A stretch of DNA of 64,000 nt from Terrimesophilobacter sp964651535 (GTDB taxonomy: Bacteria; Actinomycetota; Actinomycetes; Actinomycetales; Microbacteriaceae). The stretch covers positions 434,001 through 498,000 of the forward strand of contig CAZYYE010000002.1 of assembly GCA_964651535.1 (NCBI GenBank). Direction: 5' to 3'. Shown piece after piece: positions 1 to 8,811 of the stretch. Made by a program: the position numbers and the translations under genes. Position 1 is the stretch's first letter; every line of letters starts with the position of its first letter. The notes beneath the pieces are model-generated. The model searched no databases, was not told where the DNA came from, and worked only from the letters and a program-made list of their open reading frames with translations.

Positions 1-33
1 GCGGCTCCACGGGCAGTACGTGTCTCCGCTCAA

Positions 34-435
34 CTACCTCGGGGGAATCGAGCGCTCCGTGCTCCTGCCGACGAGGGAGATCCCTTCGTCCGATTCTGCT
101 TTCTCGTCCTGGCGCGGTTGACGCCGACGCGCGAGCTTGCTCGGCCACCACATCACCCGCCCGATGTCGTAACTCACCGCGGGCACCAGTTCGCTGTCTC
201 GGAACTCCGTTTGAAGCTCGTGGACTTTCGTGGCCTCCGCACTCGCGGGCAAGTGCTGCGCGAGATCATTGACGGCGACGCTGCTGATCGTGCTGAACGA
301 GCTCCCTCCCGCGGCGAACACCCCGAACCAAACGGCGGCGAGCACGAGCGGGATGACCAGTCGAAGCCATCGCGGCACCGCGCGCGTCGGTCGGTCGAGG
401 TCGGAAGGATGCGTGGGGGCACGGAGAGGGCTCAT
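34..435 (-). pseudogene. MMPL-family exporter remnant with internal deletion
   Basis: The 133-residue product begins like an MMPL/RND-type exporter. It has a basic N-terminus, one membrane segment at about residues 24-44, and a periplasmic start ending in SELVPAV. It then passes without a frameshift into SYDIGRVMWWPSKL, which resembles the cytoplasmic C-terminal end of the same family, followed by a charged tail and a TAG stop. A normal family member has over 700 residues and about 12 membrane segments, so both porter domains and nearly all membrane segments are missing. I infer a clean in-frame internal deletion of about 2 kb near position 170. The ATG at 435 is preferred over one at 468 because TAGCGT lies exactly 7 nt upstream. 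The divergent neighbour is a two-component system that may once have controlled it. Export activity is very unlikely. Confidence 0.7.
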
Positions 436-442
436 TGCATTG

Positions 443-448
443 ACGCTA
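443..448 (-). promoter_or_regulatory. -10 element of leaderless promoter (MMPL remnant)
   Basis: TAGCGT is followed by 7 nt and then the ATG at 435, the spacing expected when transcription starts at the start codon. Confidence 0.5.
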
Positions 449-541
449 CGGAGAACCGCACCCCCCATCGTCGTCCGAAAGGTTGATCCTTTCTGTGCCG
501 CGATCCATCCTTCGACGGATGCCGCGCCCCGGGTGCGAAGT

Positions 542-547
542 TAGGCT
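542..547 (+). promoter_or_regulatory. -10 element of leaderless promoter (histidine kinase)
   Basis: TAGGCT is followed by 7 nt and the GTG at 555. It mirrors the divergent promoter at 443-448 and decides the kinase start. Confidence 0.55.
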
Positions 548-554
548 GGCGGAT

Positions 555-1787
555 GTGACAGTCCCCGCAGAGCCCGGACCGAGTCCGGCCATCGAGTCGT
601 CGGCAACCCCGTTGCGGCCCGTGTTCCTCGGGCTTCGAATCTCACTCCACGTCCTGGTCACCGCCCTCGTCGGCTTCGTCATCGTGCGGCAGATCCTCGC
701 CCCCGGGTTGCACGCATCGTGGATCGTCGCTCTCGCCATCATCCTGTTCATCAGCTATGTCGGCGGCGCCTTTCTCACGCGCTCCCAGGTCAGCCCGGTG
801 GCACGAGTCGTCTGGCTCGCGCTCGTGTCGCTCGAGGATATAGCGCTTGTTTTCTTGTCCCCGGATGGCGCGTTTCTGATTTTTCCTCTGTTCTTCCTTC
901 AATTGCACTTGTTGCGGGCCCGGTGGGCGATCCCCGTGATCGCCGCATCGACGGCCGCCACGGTGACCGCGCTCGCTCTGCACGGCGGCTGGAACATTGG
1001 CGGAGTCGTCGGGCCGATCATCGGCGCCTCCGTCGCGGTCGTTATTGGCCTCGGATATCGCGCCTTGTATCGGGAAACCCGGCAACGGCAGCAGCTGATC
1101 GACGAGCTTCTGACAACGCGCGAAATGCTCGCAGCCAGAGAGCGCGAGGCGGGAATCCTGGATGAGCGCGCCCGCCTGGCCAGGGAGATTCACGACACCG
1201 TCGCGCAGGGTCTGTCGAGCATCCAGTTGTTGCTGCACGCGGCGGAGCGACGCGGCATGGATGCCGAGGCTCTCGAGCAGGTGAAACTCGCGAGAGAAAC
1301 CGCGGCGGACAACCTCGCAGAGACCAGAAGCTTCATTCGGGCGCTCACTCCCCCGGCACTCAACGGCCAGTCCCTCGTCGATGCGGTGAGCCGAGTGGCT
1401 GCGTCCGCTTCGCACGACGGACTCGTCGTGAACGCCCACGTGATCGGACCGCCCAGGCCCCTTCCCATGCCGCTGGAAACTACGCTCTTGCGCATCGCGC
1501 AGGCGTCGCTTTCCAACGTGGCGCAACATGCCTCGGCAACCCATGCCGAGTTGACCCTCACCTACCTTGAGGACTGGATCAGTCTCGACATTGTCGATGA
1601 CGGCCGCGGGTTCAGCCCTGCGGCCGCCGACCGGCCCGGTTCGTTCGGTCTCATTTCGCTGCGGGAGAGAGTTGAGAAGCTCGGCGGAACGCTGACGGTC
1701 GAATCCCAGCCGGGGTCGGGAGCTGCCATCGCCGTCGCCTTCGAGGCCCCCGCGTCCGACGAAGCGCTACCGGGGGGCGCATCGTGA
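555..1787 (+). CDS. NarL-family sensor histidine kinase
   Basis: This is the membrane sensor of a two-component system. It autophosphorylates on His and passes phosphate to the response regulator that follows. Five to six hydrophobic segments fill residues 20-180, with no large extracellular sensor domain, so it may sense the membrane or an internal cue. A short coiled-coil leads to the HisKA_3 box (EIHDTVAQGLSS, His near residue 213). A HATPase_c domain with DDGRGF near residue 347 follows. Starts at 483 (TTG) and 519 (ATG) are possible, but GTG 555 sits 7 nt after TAGGCT and has no ribosome binding site, consistent with a leaderless message. It overlaps the next gene by 4 nt (GTGA). The target is unknown; the adjacent exporter remnant is a natural guess. 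Confidence 0.9.
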   Translation: MTVPAEPGPSPAIESSATPLRPVFLGLRISLHVLVTALVGFVIVRQILAPGLHASWIVALAIILFISYVGGAFLTRSQVSPVARVVWLALVSLEDIALVFLSPDGAFLIFPLFFLQLHLLRARWAIPVIAASTAATVTALALHGGWNIGGVVGPIIGASVAVVIGLGYRALYRETRQRQQLIDELLTTREMLAAREREAGILDERARLAREIHDTVAQGLSSIQLLLHAAERRGMDAEALEQVKLARETAADNLAETRSFIRALTPPALNGQSLVDAVSRVAASASHDGLVVNAHVIGPPRPLPMPLETTLLRIAQASLSNVAQHASATHAELTLTYLEDWISLDIVDDGRGFSPAAADRPGSFGLISLRERVEKLGGTLTVESQPGSGAAIAVAFEAPASDEALPGGAS

Positions 1788-2404
1788 TCCGCGTGCTCAT
1801 CGTCGACGACCATCCCGTCGTTCGGGCGGGCCTCACGGCGTTGCTTACCGGGGAACCCGGATTCGAGGTTGTCTCGGATGTCGCGACCGGGGAGGAGTCG
1901 ATCGAGGTGTGCACGCGCGAACCCATCGACCTCGTGCTCATGGATCTGCAGCTCGGCGACGGTATGCAGGGCGCCGCTGCCACGCGGGTCCTGCGCGGCC
2001 TGGCCCCTGCGCCGCACGTTCTCATCCTGACAAACTACGACACGGACGCAGACATCCTGAGCGCTATCGAAGCCGGCGCGAGCGGCTATTTGCTGAAGGA
2101 TGCACCGCCTTCGGAGTTGATCTCCGCCGCGAAGGCAGCGGCGAGCGGTGCAAGTGCCCTGTCTCCAGCCATCGCAAGCCGCCTCGGGTCTCGGCGCAAC
2201 GCCATCGGCGGGGCGTTGAGCGCGAGAGAGATCGAGGTGCTGGGGCTGGTCGCCGTTGGCAAGTCCAATAGCGAAATTGGGCGGGCGTTGTTTCTCAGCG
2301 AAGCAACCGTGAAGTCGCACTTGTCGCATATTTTCACGAAGCTGGGTGTGAGTTCGCGAACCAGAGCGGTTGCGGCGGCGAGGGATGCCGGGACGATTCG
2401 CTGA
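1784..2404 (+). CDS. LuxR/NarL-family response regulator
   Basis: This DNA-binding partner of the preceding kinase starts at a GTG overlapping the kinase stop. The receiver domain shows acidic residues D8/D9, phosphoacceptor D54 in LVLMDLQ and K105 in LLKDA. The C-terminal LuxR helix-turn-helix (about residues 146-200) carries SAREIEVL and SEATVKSHLSHIFTKLG. Length (206 residues) and domain order are typical of the NarL class. The regulon cannot be read from the sequence. Confidence 0.95.
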   Translation: MIRVLIVDDHPVVRAGLTALLTGEPGFEVVSDVATGEESIEVCTREPIDLVLMDLQLGDGMQGAAATRVLRGLAPAPHVLILTNYDTDADILSAIEAGASGYLLKDAPPSELISAAKAAASGASALSPAIASRLGSRRNAIGGALSAREIEVLGLVAVGKSNSEIGRALFLSEATVKSHLSHIFTKLGVSSRTRAVAAARDAGTIR

Positions 2405-2475
2405 CGCAGTCCGACAGGGCGAAGTTCAGCCTTTCGGACGATTCATTCTCCTCGGATAGCCGCGAGGGTTGACGT

Positions 2476-2925
2476 ATGAGAAAACTTTTTTACGCCGCAA
2501 CCATCTACCTCGTCCTCGGTCTCGCTTCAGGTCTGTACTACCGCGAGTTCACCAAAACCAACGACTACACCGCTGCGGACGGCTTCACCCAGCTTTCCGT
2601 CGTGCACACGCACGTGTTGACGCTCGGCGTCATGATGCTGCTGATCGTGCTTGTGCTCGAAAAGGTCTTCACCCTTTCGAACAGCAAGACCTTCGGCTGG
2701 TTCTTCTGGATCTACAACCTTGGTCTCGTCGTGACGAGCACGGCCATGACGGTCAACGGAACGCTGCATGTGCTCGGCCACGAAGCGAGCAACGCCCTCA
2801 TCGGGATCTCGGGGAGCGGCCACATGCTGCTGACCGCAGGATTCGTGCTGCTCTTCGTCGCGATCGGCTCCGGAATCCGTTCTGACCGAAAGATGACGCC
2901 GGCAAGCGCGTCGGCCGCCGAGTAG
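2476..2925 (+). CDS. DUF2871 four-helix membrane protein
   Basis: A 149-residue protein with four hydrophobic segments at about residues 4-22, 45-66, 74-97 and 117-136. Histidines lie at or near helix ends (VHTHVLTLG, TLHVLGHEAS, SGSGHM). The pattern fits the actinobacterial DUF2871 family, whose function is unknown. The conserved histidines suggest haem or metal binding, which is inference. GAGGG lies about 7 nt before the ATG. A bidirectional hairpin separates it from convergent xerC. Confidence 0.8.
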   Translation: MRKLFYAATIYLVLGLASGLYYREFTKTNDYTAADGFTQLSVVHTHVLTLGVMMLLIVLVLEKVFTLSNSKTFGWFFWIYNLGLVVTSTAMTVNGTLHVLGHEASNALIGISGSGHMLLTAGFVLLFVAIGSGIRSDRKMTPASASAAE

Positions 2926-2939
2926 TCGGGCCGCGCGCT

Positions 2940-2984
2940 GCGGGTGTGAGCGACCGAGTGATCCGCTCCCGCGCTCACGCCCGC
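2940..2984. terminator. Bidirectional terminator between DUF2871 gene and xerC
   Basis: A 13-bp stem (2940-2952 with 2972-2984, one G-T wobble) has a 19-nt loop and lies where two convergent genes end. The right arm contains the xerC stop codon. There is no strong T tract, as is usual in high-GC actinobacteria. Confidence 0.5.
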
Positions 2985-3895
2985 GGATGCGCTGTGCGGT
3001 AGGTCTCCTTGAGGCGCTCGGCCGACACGTGAGTGTAAATCTGGGTCGTGCCGAGGCTGGCGTGTCCGAGCAGTTCCTGCACGGCACGCAGGTCTGCGCC
3101 ACCGTCGAGCAAGTGCGTCGCTACCGTGTGCCGGAACGCGTGGGGACCGGATGGCCCTGTCCCCGGGGTTTCCGCCAGCAACCCGGCGACGAGCTGGTAC
3201 ACGGTTCGCGTGTCGATCCTTTTTCCGCGTGCGCCGAGGAACACGGCGGGCGTCGGCTCAGTCTGGAGCCGGGGCCGACCGGAGTTCAGGTACTCGGACA
3301 TCGCACGCCCCGCAGGCACGCCGAATGGGACGACCCGCTCTCTCGAGCCTTTGCCCGTCACGCGCACCGTGAGACGGTCGAGATCGACGCGGTCGAGATC
3401 CAGTCCCGCAAGTTCGCTCACACGCAACGCCGACGCGTAGAGGAGTTCGATGATGGCAATGTTGCGCAGCGCGACAGGGTCGCCGTCCGCCGCGAGCGCG
3501 GAAAGCGAGTCAAGGATCTCGTCGACCTGCTGCCTGGTGAGTACGCGTGGCAAGTGCGCGTCGGCTTTCGGCGCGCGCAGTCGAGCGGCAACATCCGTTT
3601 CGATGACTCCGGTTCGGCGTGCCCAGTCGCTGAAGCTCCGCACCGCCGCCGTGCGCCTCGCGAGCGTGGATTTCGCGAGGCCGTCCTGAGACGCCTGCCA
3701 GAGCCAGTCGCGCAGCAGTTCGAGGTCGAGTTCGTGCACCGCTGTCGCTCCCCGCCCTCGAGCGAAGGTCACGAGGGCGCCGAGATCCGAGCTGTACGAA
3801 CGCGCGGTGTTCGAACTCAGCCCGCGCTCAACGCCCAGCTGGGTGATGAACGCGGTCACCGCTTGCTCGAGTTCCATGTACCCATCGTCCCGCAC
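2975..3895 (-). CDS. xerC: Tyrosine recombinase XerC
   Basis: A 306-residue site-specific recombinase that resolves chromosome dimers at dif. The N-terminal SAM-like core-binding domain (about residues 8-95) is followed by the catalytic domain with Arg in SALRVSEL, HxxR in HAFRH, His in GHASLG and the nucleophilic Tyr in IYTHVS. All catalytic residues are present. The length matches XerC/XerD. XerC is preferred because it lies beside dprA and comM in the same orientation, the usual actinobacterial arrangement. It starts at GTG 3895; an internal ATG seven codons in is also possible. Confidence 0.92.
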   Translation of the reverse strand: MRDDGYMELEQAVTAFITQLGVERGLSSNTARSYSSDLGALVTFARGRGATAVHELDLELLRDWLWQASQDGLAKSTLARRTAAVRSFSDWARRTGVIETDVAARLRAPKADAHLPRVLTRQQVDEILDSLSALAADGDPVALRNIAIIELLYASALRVSELAGLDLDRVDLDRLTVRVTGKGSRERVVPFGVPAGRAMSEYLNSGRPRLQTEPTPAVFLGARGKRIDTRTVYQLVAGLLAETPGTGPSGPHAFRHTVATHLLDGGADLRAVQELLGHASLGTTQIYTHVSAERLKETYRTAHPRA

Positions 3896-3926
3896 GGGGT
3901 TCGGTTGGCACGGGATGCGACCCCGG

Positions 3927-4859
3927 TCAGTCGGAGCTTGGTGATCCTTTGGAGTTGAATGCCGACGTCTTGCTGGAGAACATCTCCAAGCGTTGCTGGG
4001 GCGTCATCGCTTCGATTTCCGGCCAGTGCTCTGCGGAGAACCCGGTGACTTCCACGGTATCGCCCACCGGGACGATCGAGTGGACGACCTGTTCGTCATA
4101 CACGTGCACGAGGTTGAACGCCTGACCGAAGTCGACCCCGGAGAGGATGCGATCCTTCGCGCTGAGGTCGAGCGTGTAGCACGTGGCGGCGGCCACGGAT
4201 ACCGGAACCCCGGCAAACATGCTGTGCGTCGAATAGTGCAGGTGCCCGGCGAGGATCGCGCGCACATCCGTGCCCCGGATCACCCCGGCGAGTCTCGACT
4301 GGTCCTGCAGTTCGAGCATGCCCATCGCCTCGAGCAGGGGGGTGGGGATGGGCGGGTGATGGACAGCGAGCAGGGTGCCGTGCGGCGCTGGGGTGGCGAG
4401 AACGTCGGCGAGCCAGTCGAGCTGCGACCGGGTGAGATCGCCGTGGTGGTACCCCGGAACGCTTGTGTCGAGGGAGATGATGCGCAGTCCGCCGATGTCG
4501 TACACACGATCCTGAGGGGCATCGGTGGGATCGGTGTCGAAGAGCTGCTGCGAGTACTGGGGCCGCTCGTCGTGGTTGCCCATGACCCAGATGATTTCTG
4601 CGCCAAGCCGTTCCGCAAACGGCTCGACGAGCGCGCGCAGGCGCGTGTAGGCGTCCGGTTCGCCGAGGTCGGCGAGGTCGCCGGTGAACACGATCGCTTC
4701 GGGTTTGGCGCCGGATGCTTCGAGTTGCGTGAGCGCCTGATTCACGTGCTCGTCTGTCTGCACGCTGCCGTAGAGGGGTCGTCCCCCGCCGAGGAAGTGG
4801 GTGTCGCTGATGTGCGCGATGACATGGCGCGCTGCCGGGTATTGTCCGAGTTGGATCAC
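3927..4859 (-). CDS. Class III cyclic-nucleotide phosphodiesterase-like metallophosphoesterase
   Basis: A calcineurin-like phosphoesterase of 310 residues. Metal-binding motifs appear in order: D-x-H (ISDTHF, near residue 18), GDLAD, GNHDE, the late histidine in VHHPP, and GHLH. This set and the length match the CpdA/Rv0805 group that hydrolyses cAMP and other phosphodiesters. The physiological substrate is not certain. The product is cytoplasmic. It starts at GTG 4859, 6 nt after TAGGCT. Confidence 0.85.
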   Translation of the reverse strand: MIQLGQYPAARHVIAHISDTHFLGGGRPLYGSVQTDEHVNQALTQLEASGAKPEAIVFTGDLADLGEPDAYTRLRALVEPFAERLGAEIIWVMGNHDERPQYSQQLFDTDPTDAPQDRVYDIGGLRIISLDTSVPGYHHGDLTRSQLDWLADVLATPAPHGTLLAVHHPPIPTPLLEAMGMLELQDQSRLAGVIRGTDVRAILAGHLHYSTHSMFAGVPVSVAAATCYTLDLSAKDRILSGVDFGQAFNLVHVYDEQVVHSIVPVGDTVEVTGFSAEHWPEIEAMTPQQRLEMFSSKTSAFNSKGSPSSD

Positions 4860-4865
4860 CGCTCA

Positions 4866-4871
4866 AGCCTA
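4866..4871 (-). promoter_or_regulatory. -10 element of leaderless promoter (phosphodiesterase)
   Basis: TAGGCT is followed by a 6-nt spacer and the GTG at 4859, with no ribosome binding site between. Confidence 0.55.
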
Positions 4872-4884
4872 TTGGGCGACGCGT

Positions 4885-5532
4885 TCAGTGTGCGTCGCGG
4901 CCGTCCGGTTCGGCTTCCTTCCGCGATTGGGCGATGAGAGCGGCGAGGTCTTCACTGATGAGGGCGTTCAGCCGGTTGTCTCGATTGCGTTCGTAGTCGT
5001 CGTCGACGGGGAGGAACTCGATGTCGAGGTTGCGTTCGATGTTGGCGGCGACTTCGCGCCAGGCGTCGCGGCGCGCCTTGTCGACGAGTTCAGCGAGGTA
5101 GGTGTCGTCGACGGCCTGTTCCCGCAGGCGCCTGGCAATCTCCACGGAGACGTCTCTGCGGTGTTCCATGTTGTCGACGTCGTCGTGGCTGTAGCCTTGC
5201 GCGTCTCGTTCGCTGTTGGGGTTGAGGCGGAACTTGCGGATGAGCTGCGTCAGGTTCTCTGTTTCCGTGTCGGCTTCGCGGGCGAGATGTTCGAGCGCTT
5301 CCTTCGCGTCCTGCCGGGATTGTTCGATGAACCAGGGTTGCTTGTCGGCGAGGATTTTCTTGATGAATCGGTTTTTGACGGCCATGCGGCTCGCATACTC
5401 GGTGAGTTGGAGGCCTTCTTCCGTGGCTTCGGATACGGTGAGAAACTCTGTGGGCGGCAGCCGCGACGCGTCGAACGGCCTCCGTGTGACGCGTTTGCTG
5501 CGTCGGCGGAACCACATTGCTTCCTGCGCCAC
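4885..5532 (-). CDS. Conserved actinobacterial protein of unknown function
   Basis: A soluble, highly charged protein of 215 residues, rich in Arg, Asp and Glu and predicted mostly helical. It has no signal peptide or membrane segment. I do not recognise a domain. It starts at GTG 5532; ATG 5517 (MWFRRRSKR) is an alternative with AGGA just upstream. It ends 25 nt before the phosphodiesterase start. A perfect hairpin lies in its 5' leader. Confidence 0.65.
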   Translation of the reverse strand: MAQEAMWFRRRSKRVTRRPFDASRLPPTEFLTVSEATEEGLQLTEYASRMAVKNRFIKKILADKQPWFIEQSRQDAKEALEHLAREADTETENLTQLIRKFRLNPNSERDAQGYSHDDVDNMEHRRDVSVEIARRLREQAVDDTYLAELVDKARRDAWREVAANIERNLDIEFLPVDDDYERNRDNRLNALISEDLAALIAQSRKEAEPDGRDAH

Positions 5533-5538
5533 CCTTCG

Positions 5539-5562
5539 CGGTGACCTTTCGGCAGGTCACCG
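5539..5562. terminator. Perfect 9-bp hairpin after dprA
   Basis: CGGTGACCT and AGGTCACCG flank a 6-nt loop (TTCGGC on the + strand). It lies just downstream of dprA and in the leader of the next gene, and so may end the yraN-comM-dprA transcript. It lacks a T tract. Confidence 0.45.
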
Positions 5563-5570
5563 TTCCAAGG

Positions 5571-6821
5571 TTAGTTTGATCCCTGCCGTGCGGCACCGGT
5601 TGGGGTGACTTTCACCCAACCGGACGCTTTTTGCGCGGCGGTGCCGTCGAGTTCCATCGCTCCGAGCGCACTCTGCACCGTAGCAATCGAGAGCCCTGAT
5701 CGCGCCGCGATGTCGTCGACGAGCCGCGCCGACCGCGTGCTCAGGGCATCCGCAATGCGCACGTGTTCCGCGCTGGGACCCCGTCCCTGGCCGGGCGACC
5801 CGTCGGCCTCCCCGGCGGCCGAACTGCCCGAAAGCGGCGCAAGTTCGGCCATTTCATCGGCACTCGTCACGCACACCGCATCGAATTCGCGGATGAGACG
5901 GTGGCACCCGGCCGAGGCGGCACTCGTCACCGGCCCTGGCACCGCGCCGAGCGGTCGGCCGAGTGCAGCGGCGTGGCCGGCCGTATTGAGGGAGCCGGAA
6001 CGCCAGCCGGCCTCGAGGACAACAGTGGCGCTGCTCATCGCCGCGATCAGCCGATTCCGCTGGAGGAACCTCCACTTGGTTGGCGCTGAACCACATGGAA
6101 GTTCGGAAATCACCGCGCCTTCCGCCACAATGCGCGTAAGCAGGGCCTCGTGCCCGCTCGGGTAAAAGCGGTCGACGCCTCCCGCGAGCACCGCGATCGT
6201 CCGACCAGAACTCGCCAGTGCTGCGCGATGCGCCATGCCGTCGATGCCGTATGCCGCACCGGACACGATCGTGTAGCCGCGGTCGACAAGCCCCGCAGAA
6301 GCCTCCATCGCGACGTGCTCGCCATAACCTGTGGCGGCCCTCGCACCGACGAGCGCGATGGAGCAGTTTGCCGTCGCGAGGGTCGATTCCTTGCCGCGCA
6401 ACCACAGTGCGAGCGGCGCGTGCGGTCCGAGATCTGCGAATCCGTTCGGCCACGCTTCGTCGCCGGGGATCAGCAACCGCACCGCATACCTCGCGGCCTG
6501 TTTGAGCGCGAGAAGCGCAACACGCGATTGAAGTCGCGGAAGCCAGCGCTCGATCGCCTTCTCCACGTCGTCGGGTTCGAGCTCTCCGTTTGCTGATGCC
6601 ACGAGGCTCGTGATGCTTGCGCGCGACACGATCGCATCCAGCGCCTTCGTAGCTCCCATTGTCGCAATCAGGATGCCGGCCACCCGGTCACCCGGCTCCA
6701 CGATCCCGGTCCACGCCGCTCGCGCGAACCGCTCGTGGAGGGCGTCGCCTGCCAGTTCGTCTCCGGCTATCGCACGGACGAGCGGAGCGACCTCCGCGTC
6801 CTTCAATCCGAGAATGCTCAT
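5571..6821 (-). CDS. dprA: DNA-processing protein DprA
   Basis: A 416-residue DprA/Smf protein that binds single-stranded DNA and loads RecA during transformation or recombination. An N-terminal helical region precedes the Rossmann-like core (about residues 150-330) with GARAATGYGEH, VSGAAYGIDGMAHRAAL, LAGGVDRFYPSGH and FLQRNRLIAAMS. A C-terminal winged-helix-like region (SARLVDDIAARSGLS) follows. The start overlaps the end of comM by 4 nt, so translation is probably coupled. Confidence 0.93.
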   Translation of the reverse strand: MSILGLKDAEVAPLVRAIAGDELAGDALHERFARAAWTGIVEPGDRVAGILIATMGATKALDAIVSRASITSLVASANGELEPDDVEKAIERWLPRLQSRVALLALKQAARYAVRLLIPGDEAWPNGFADLGPHAPLALWLRGKESTLATANCSIALVGARAATGYGEHVAMEASAGLVDRGYTIVSGAAYGIDGMAHRAALASSGRTIAVLAGGVDRFYPSGHEALLTRIVAEGAVISELPCGSAPTKWRFLQRNRLIAAMSSATVVLEAGWRSGSLNTAGHAAALGRPLGAVPGPVTSAASAGCHRLIREFDAVCVTSADEMAELAPLSGSSAAGEADGSPGQGRGPSAEHVRIADALSTRSARLVDDIAARSGLSIATVQSALGAMELDGTAAQKASGWVKVTPTGAARQGSN

Positions 6822-8353
6822 GACGATATCGCCTTCCTGAGGTAGAGCGCACGACCGATGTGGTCGGCGGATGGAGTTGATGCGTCATCCAGGTCGGCGA
6901 GGGTCCAACCCACGCGCAGCACCCGGTCGTAGCCGCGCATCGTGATCCCGCCGCGCTCCAGCGCGCGGTCGATGGTTGCAGTCACGACGGAACTGAGGCG
7001 TGCTTGCGGTCCCCGCAGCCAGAACCCCGGTACTTGCGAATTCACGCTCCACGGTGTCGCAGCGAGTCGCTCCGCCGCGCGAACTCGTGCCGCAGCCACG
7101 CGTTCGCGCGCGGCTGCAGTCGTCAGACGGCCGCCATCGCTCGCTAGTTTCAATTGCGCGCTCGTAACCCGATGCACCCGGAGCTGGATATCGATTCGGT
7201 CGAGCAAGGGGCCGGAAAGGCGGCCAAGATAGCGGCGGCGCGCGCTCGGCGTGCACGTGCACTCCGAGTCTCTCGCGCCGTACTGGCCGCACGGGCACGG
7301 GTTGGCAGCGAGGATGAGCTGGAACCGGCCGGGAAAGTGCGCGACCGCATTCGCCCTATGGATGCTGATCACCCCGGACTCGAGCGGCTGGCGGAGCGCA
7401 TCCAGCACCGAACTGTTGAACTCCGGCGCCTCGTCGAGAAACAGCACTCCGCCGCTGGCTCGTGCCGCTGCACCCGGTCTGATCTGCTTGCTGCCGCCGC
7501 CGATGAGCGCCGCTGCCGTGGCCGTATGGTGGGGCGACTCGAACGGCGCGCGCGTAATGAGGGACTGCCCGATGGGGAGGCCGCACAGCGAGCGGATGGA
7601 ACTGACTTCGAGGGCAGCGGCGGCATCGAGGTCGGGCAGGATCCCGGGGAGGCGCGCGGCGAGCATCGTCTTGCCCGAGCCCGGCGGCCCGAGGAGGAAC
7701 GCGTGGTGCGCGCCTGCCGCGGCGACCACCATTGCTTCGACGGCGTCCTCGTTGCCGATGACCTCCGCGAGATCGAGGTTTTCTTCGACGGGCTCCTCCG
7801 GCTGTGCGAGAAGGATCGGCTCGACCTCGATGGGTTCGAAATCTGCGCCATGCCAAATGGCCGCATCCCGCAGCGAGGCGACGGGCACGACACGGATGCC
7901 GGGGACGAGCCCGGCCTCTGCCGCGTTTCCGGTCGGCACCATGACGGTGTCGAACCCGGCGGCGACAGCGGCGGACACCGCGGGAAGGGTTCCCGTGATC
8001 GGCCGCAAGCGACCGTCGAGGCCCAGTTCTCCCAGGTGCACGAGGCGCGCGATGGACTCCGCCTCGACGATCCCCGCCGCCGCGAGTGTGGCCAGTGCGA
8101 TTCCGAGATCGAACCCCGAGCCCTGTTTCGGCAGGGCCGCCGGTGAAAGATTGACGGTGAGGCGGCGGCTCGGCAGGTCGCAGCCGGAGTTCGCCGCAGC
8201 AGCGAGCACGCGGTCACGCGCTTCGCCGAGCGCGGCATCCGGCAGGCCGATGAGAATGAACTTGGGAAGCTGGGACGAGTAGTCCGCTTCGATCTCCACG
8301 ATAGCGCCCTGCAAACCGAGGAGCGCGACCGCCTGGGTGCGGCCGACCGTCAT
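6818..8353 (-). CDS. comM: ComM/YifB family Mg-chelatase-like AAA ATPase
   Basis: A 511-residue AAA+ protein. The N-terminal Lon-protease-like ChlI domain (MTVGRTQAVALLG onward) precedes the ATPase core with Walker A GPPGSGKTM and Walker B LFLDEAPEF, a zinc-like CPCGQYG segment, and the C-terminal Mg_chelatase_C region. In other bacteria ComM helps branch migration of incoming DNA. The reading frame stays open to 8614, but the ATG at 8353 gives the standard length and overlaps the yraN stop by one base (TGATG). It forms an operon with yraN and dprA. Confidence 0.93.
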   Translation of the reverse strand: MTVGRTQAVALLGLQGAIVEIEADYSSQLPKFILIGLPDAALGEARDRVLAAAANSGCDLPSRRLTVNLSPAALPKQGSGFDLGIALATLAAAGIVEAESIARLVHLGELGLDGRLRPITGTLPAVSAAVAAGFDTVMVPTGNAAEAGLVPGIRVVPVASLRDAAIWHGADFEPIEVEPILLAQPEEPVEENLDLAEVIGNEDAVEAMVVAAAGAHHAFLLGPPGSGKTMLAARLPGILPDLDAAAALEVSSIRSLCGLPIGQSLITRAPFESPHHTATAAALIGGGSKQIRPGAAARASGGVLFLDEAPEFNSSVLDALRQPLESGVISIHRANAVAHFPGRFQLILAANPCPCGQYGARDSECTCTPSARRRYLGRLSGPLLDRIDIQLRVHRVTSAQLKLASDGGRLTTAAARERVAAARVRAAERLAATPWSVNSQVPGFWLRGPQARLSSVVTATIDRALERGGITMRGYDRVLRVGWTLADLDDASTPSADHIGRALYLRKAISS

Positions 8354-8709
8354 CAGTACACCCGCCGCAAATGCTCGATGAGCGGCGCTGTCCCTGCGGC
8401 AGCGATGACGGAAATCGCGTCGATGCGGATGACTCCCCTGCGGTACGGGTGCGACGCGCACCACGCGTTCGCGAGCCGCCTCAGCCGCGCGAGCTTTTGC
8501 GGCGTTATCGCCTCGAACGGATGGCCGAACGCGGTGCTCGAACGGGTCTTGACCTCGACGAACACCGTGTCGTTGCCGTCGCGGGCAACGAGGTCGATCT
8601 CGCCGCGGGCGCAACGCCAGTTGCGGTCGATGACGGTGTACCCGGCGTTCGTGAGGAATTGCGCGGCAATCTCTTCACCGCGTCTGCCCAGATCGTCTTT
8701 CGCCGCCAC
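8353..8709 (-). CDS. YraN family (UPF0102) nuclease-like protein
   Basis: A small protein of 118 residues with the UPF0102 pattern. LGRRGEEIAAQFL is followed by the restriction-endonuclease-like core RCARGEIDLVARDG and VFVEVKTRSSTAFG. These acidic and Lys residues resemble a PD-(D/E)xK active site. The family's exact role is unclear. GTG 8709 gives the usual length; a TTG at 8742 would add 11 residues. Neither has a clear ribosome binding site. Confidence 0.85.
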   Translation of the reverse strand: MAAKDDLGRRGEEIAAQFLTNAGYTVIDRNWRCARGEIDLVARDGNDTVFVEVKTRSSTAFGHPFEAITPQKLARLRRLANAWCASHPYRRGVIRIDAISVIAAAGTAPLIEHLRRVY

Positions 8710-8811
8710 GGAATGAGGATGCCGTTGCCCACGGGGCCCCAACCCGTCGAAAATGACATCGGTCGAGTTGAGCTCGTGTCGCGCATTGTGCAGGAGAGGA
8801 CGCCGACGACG

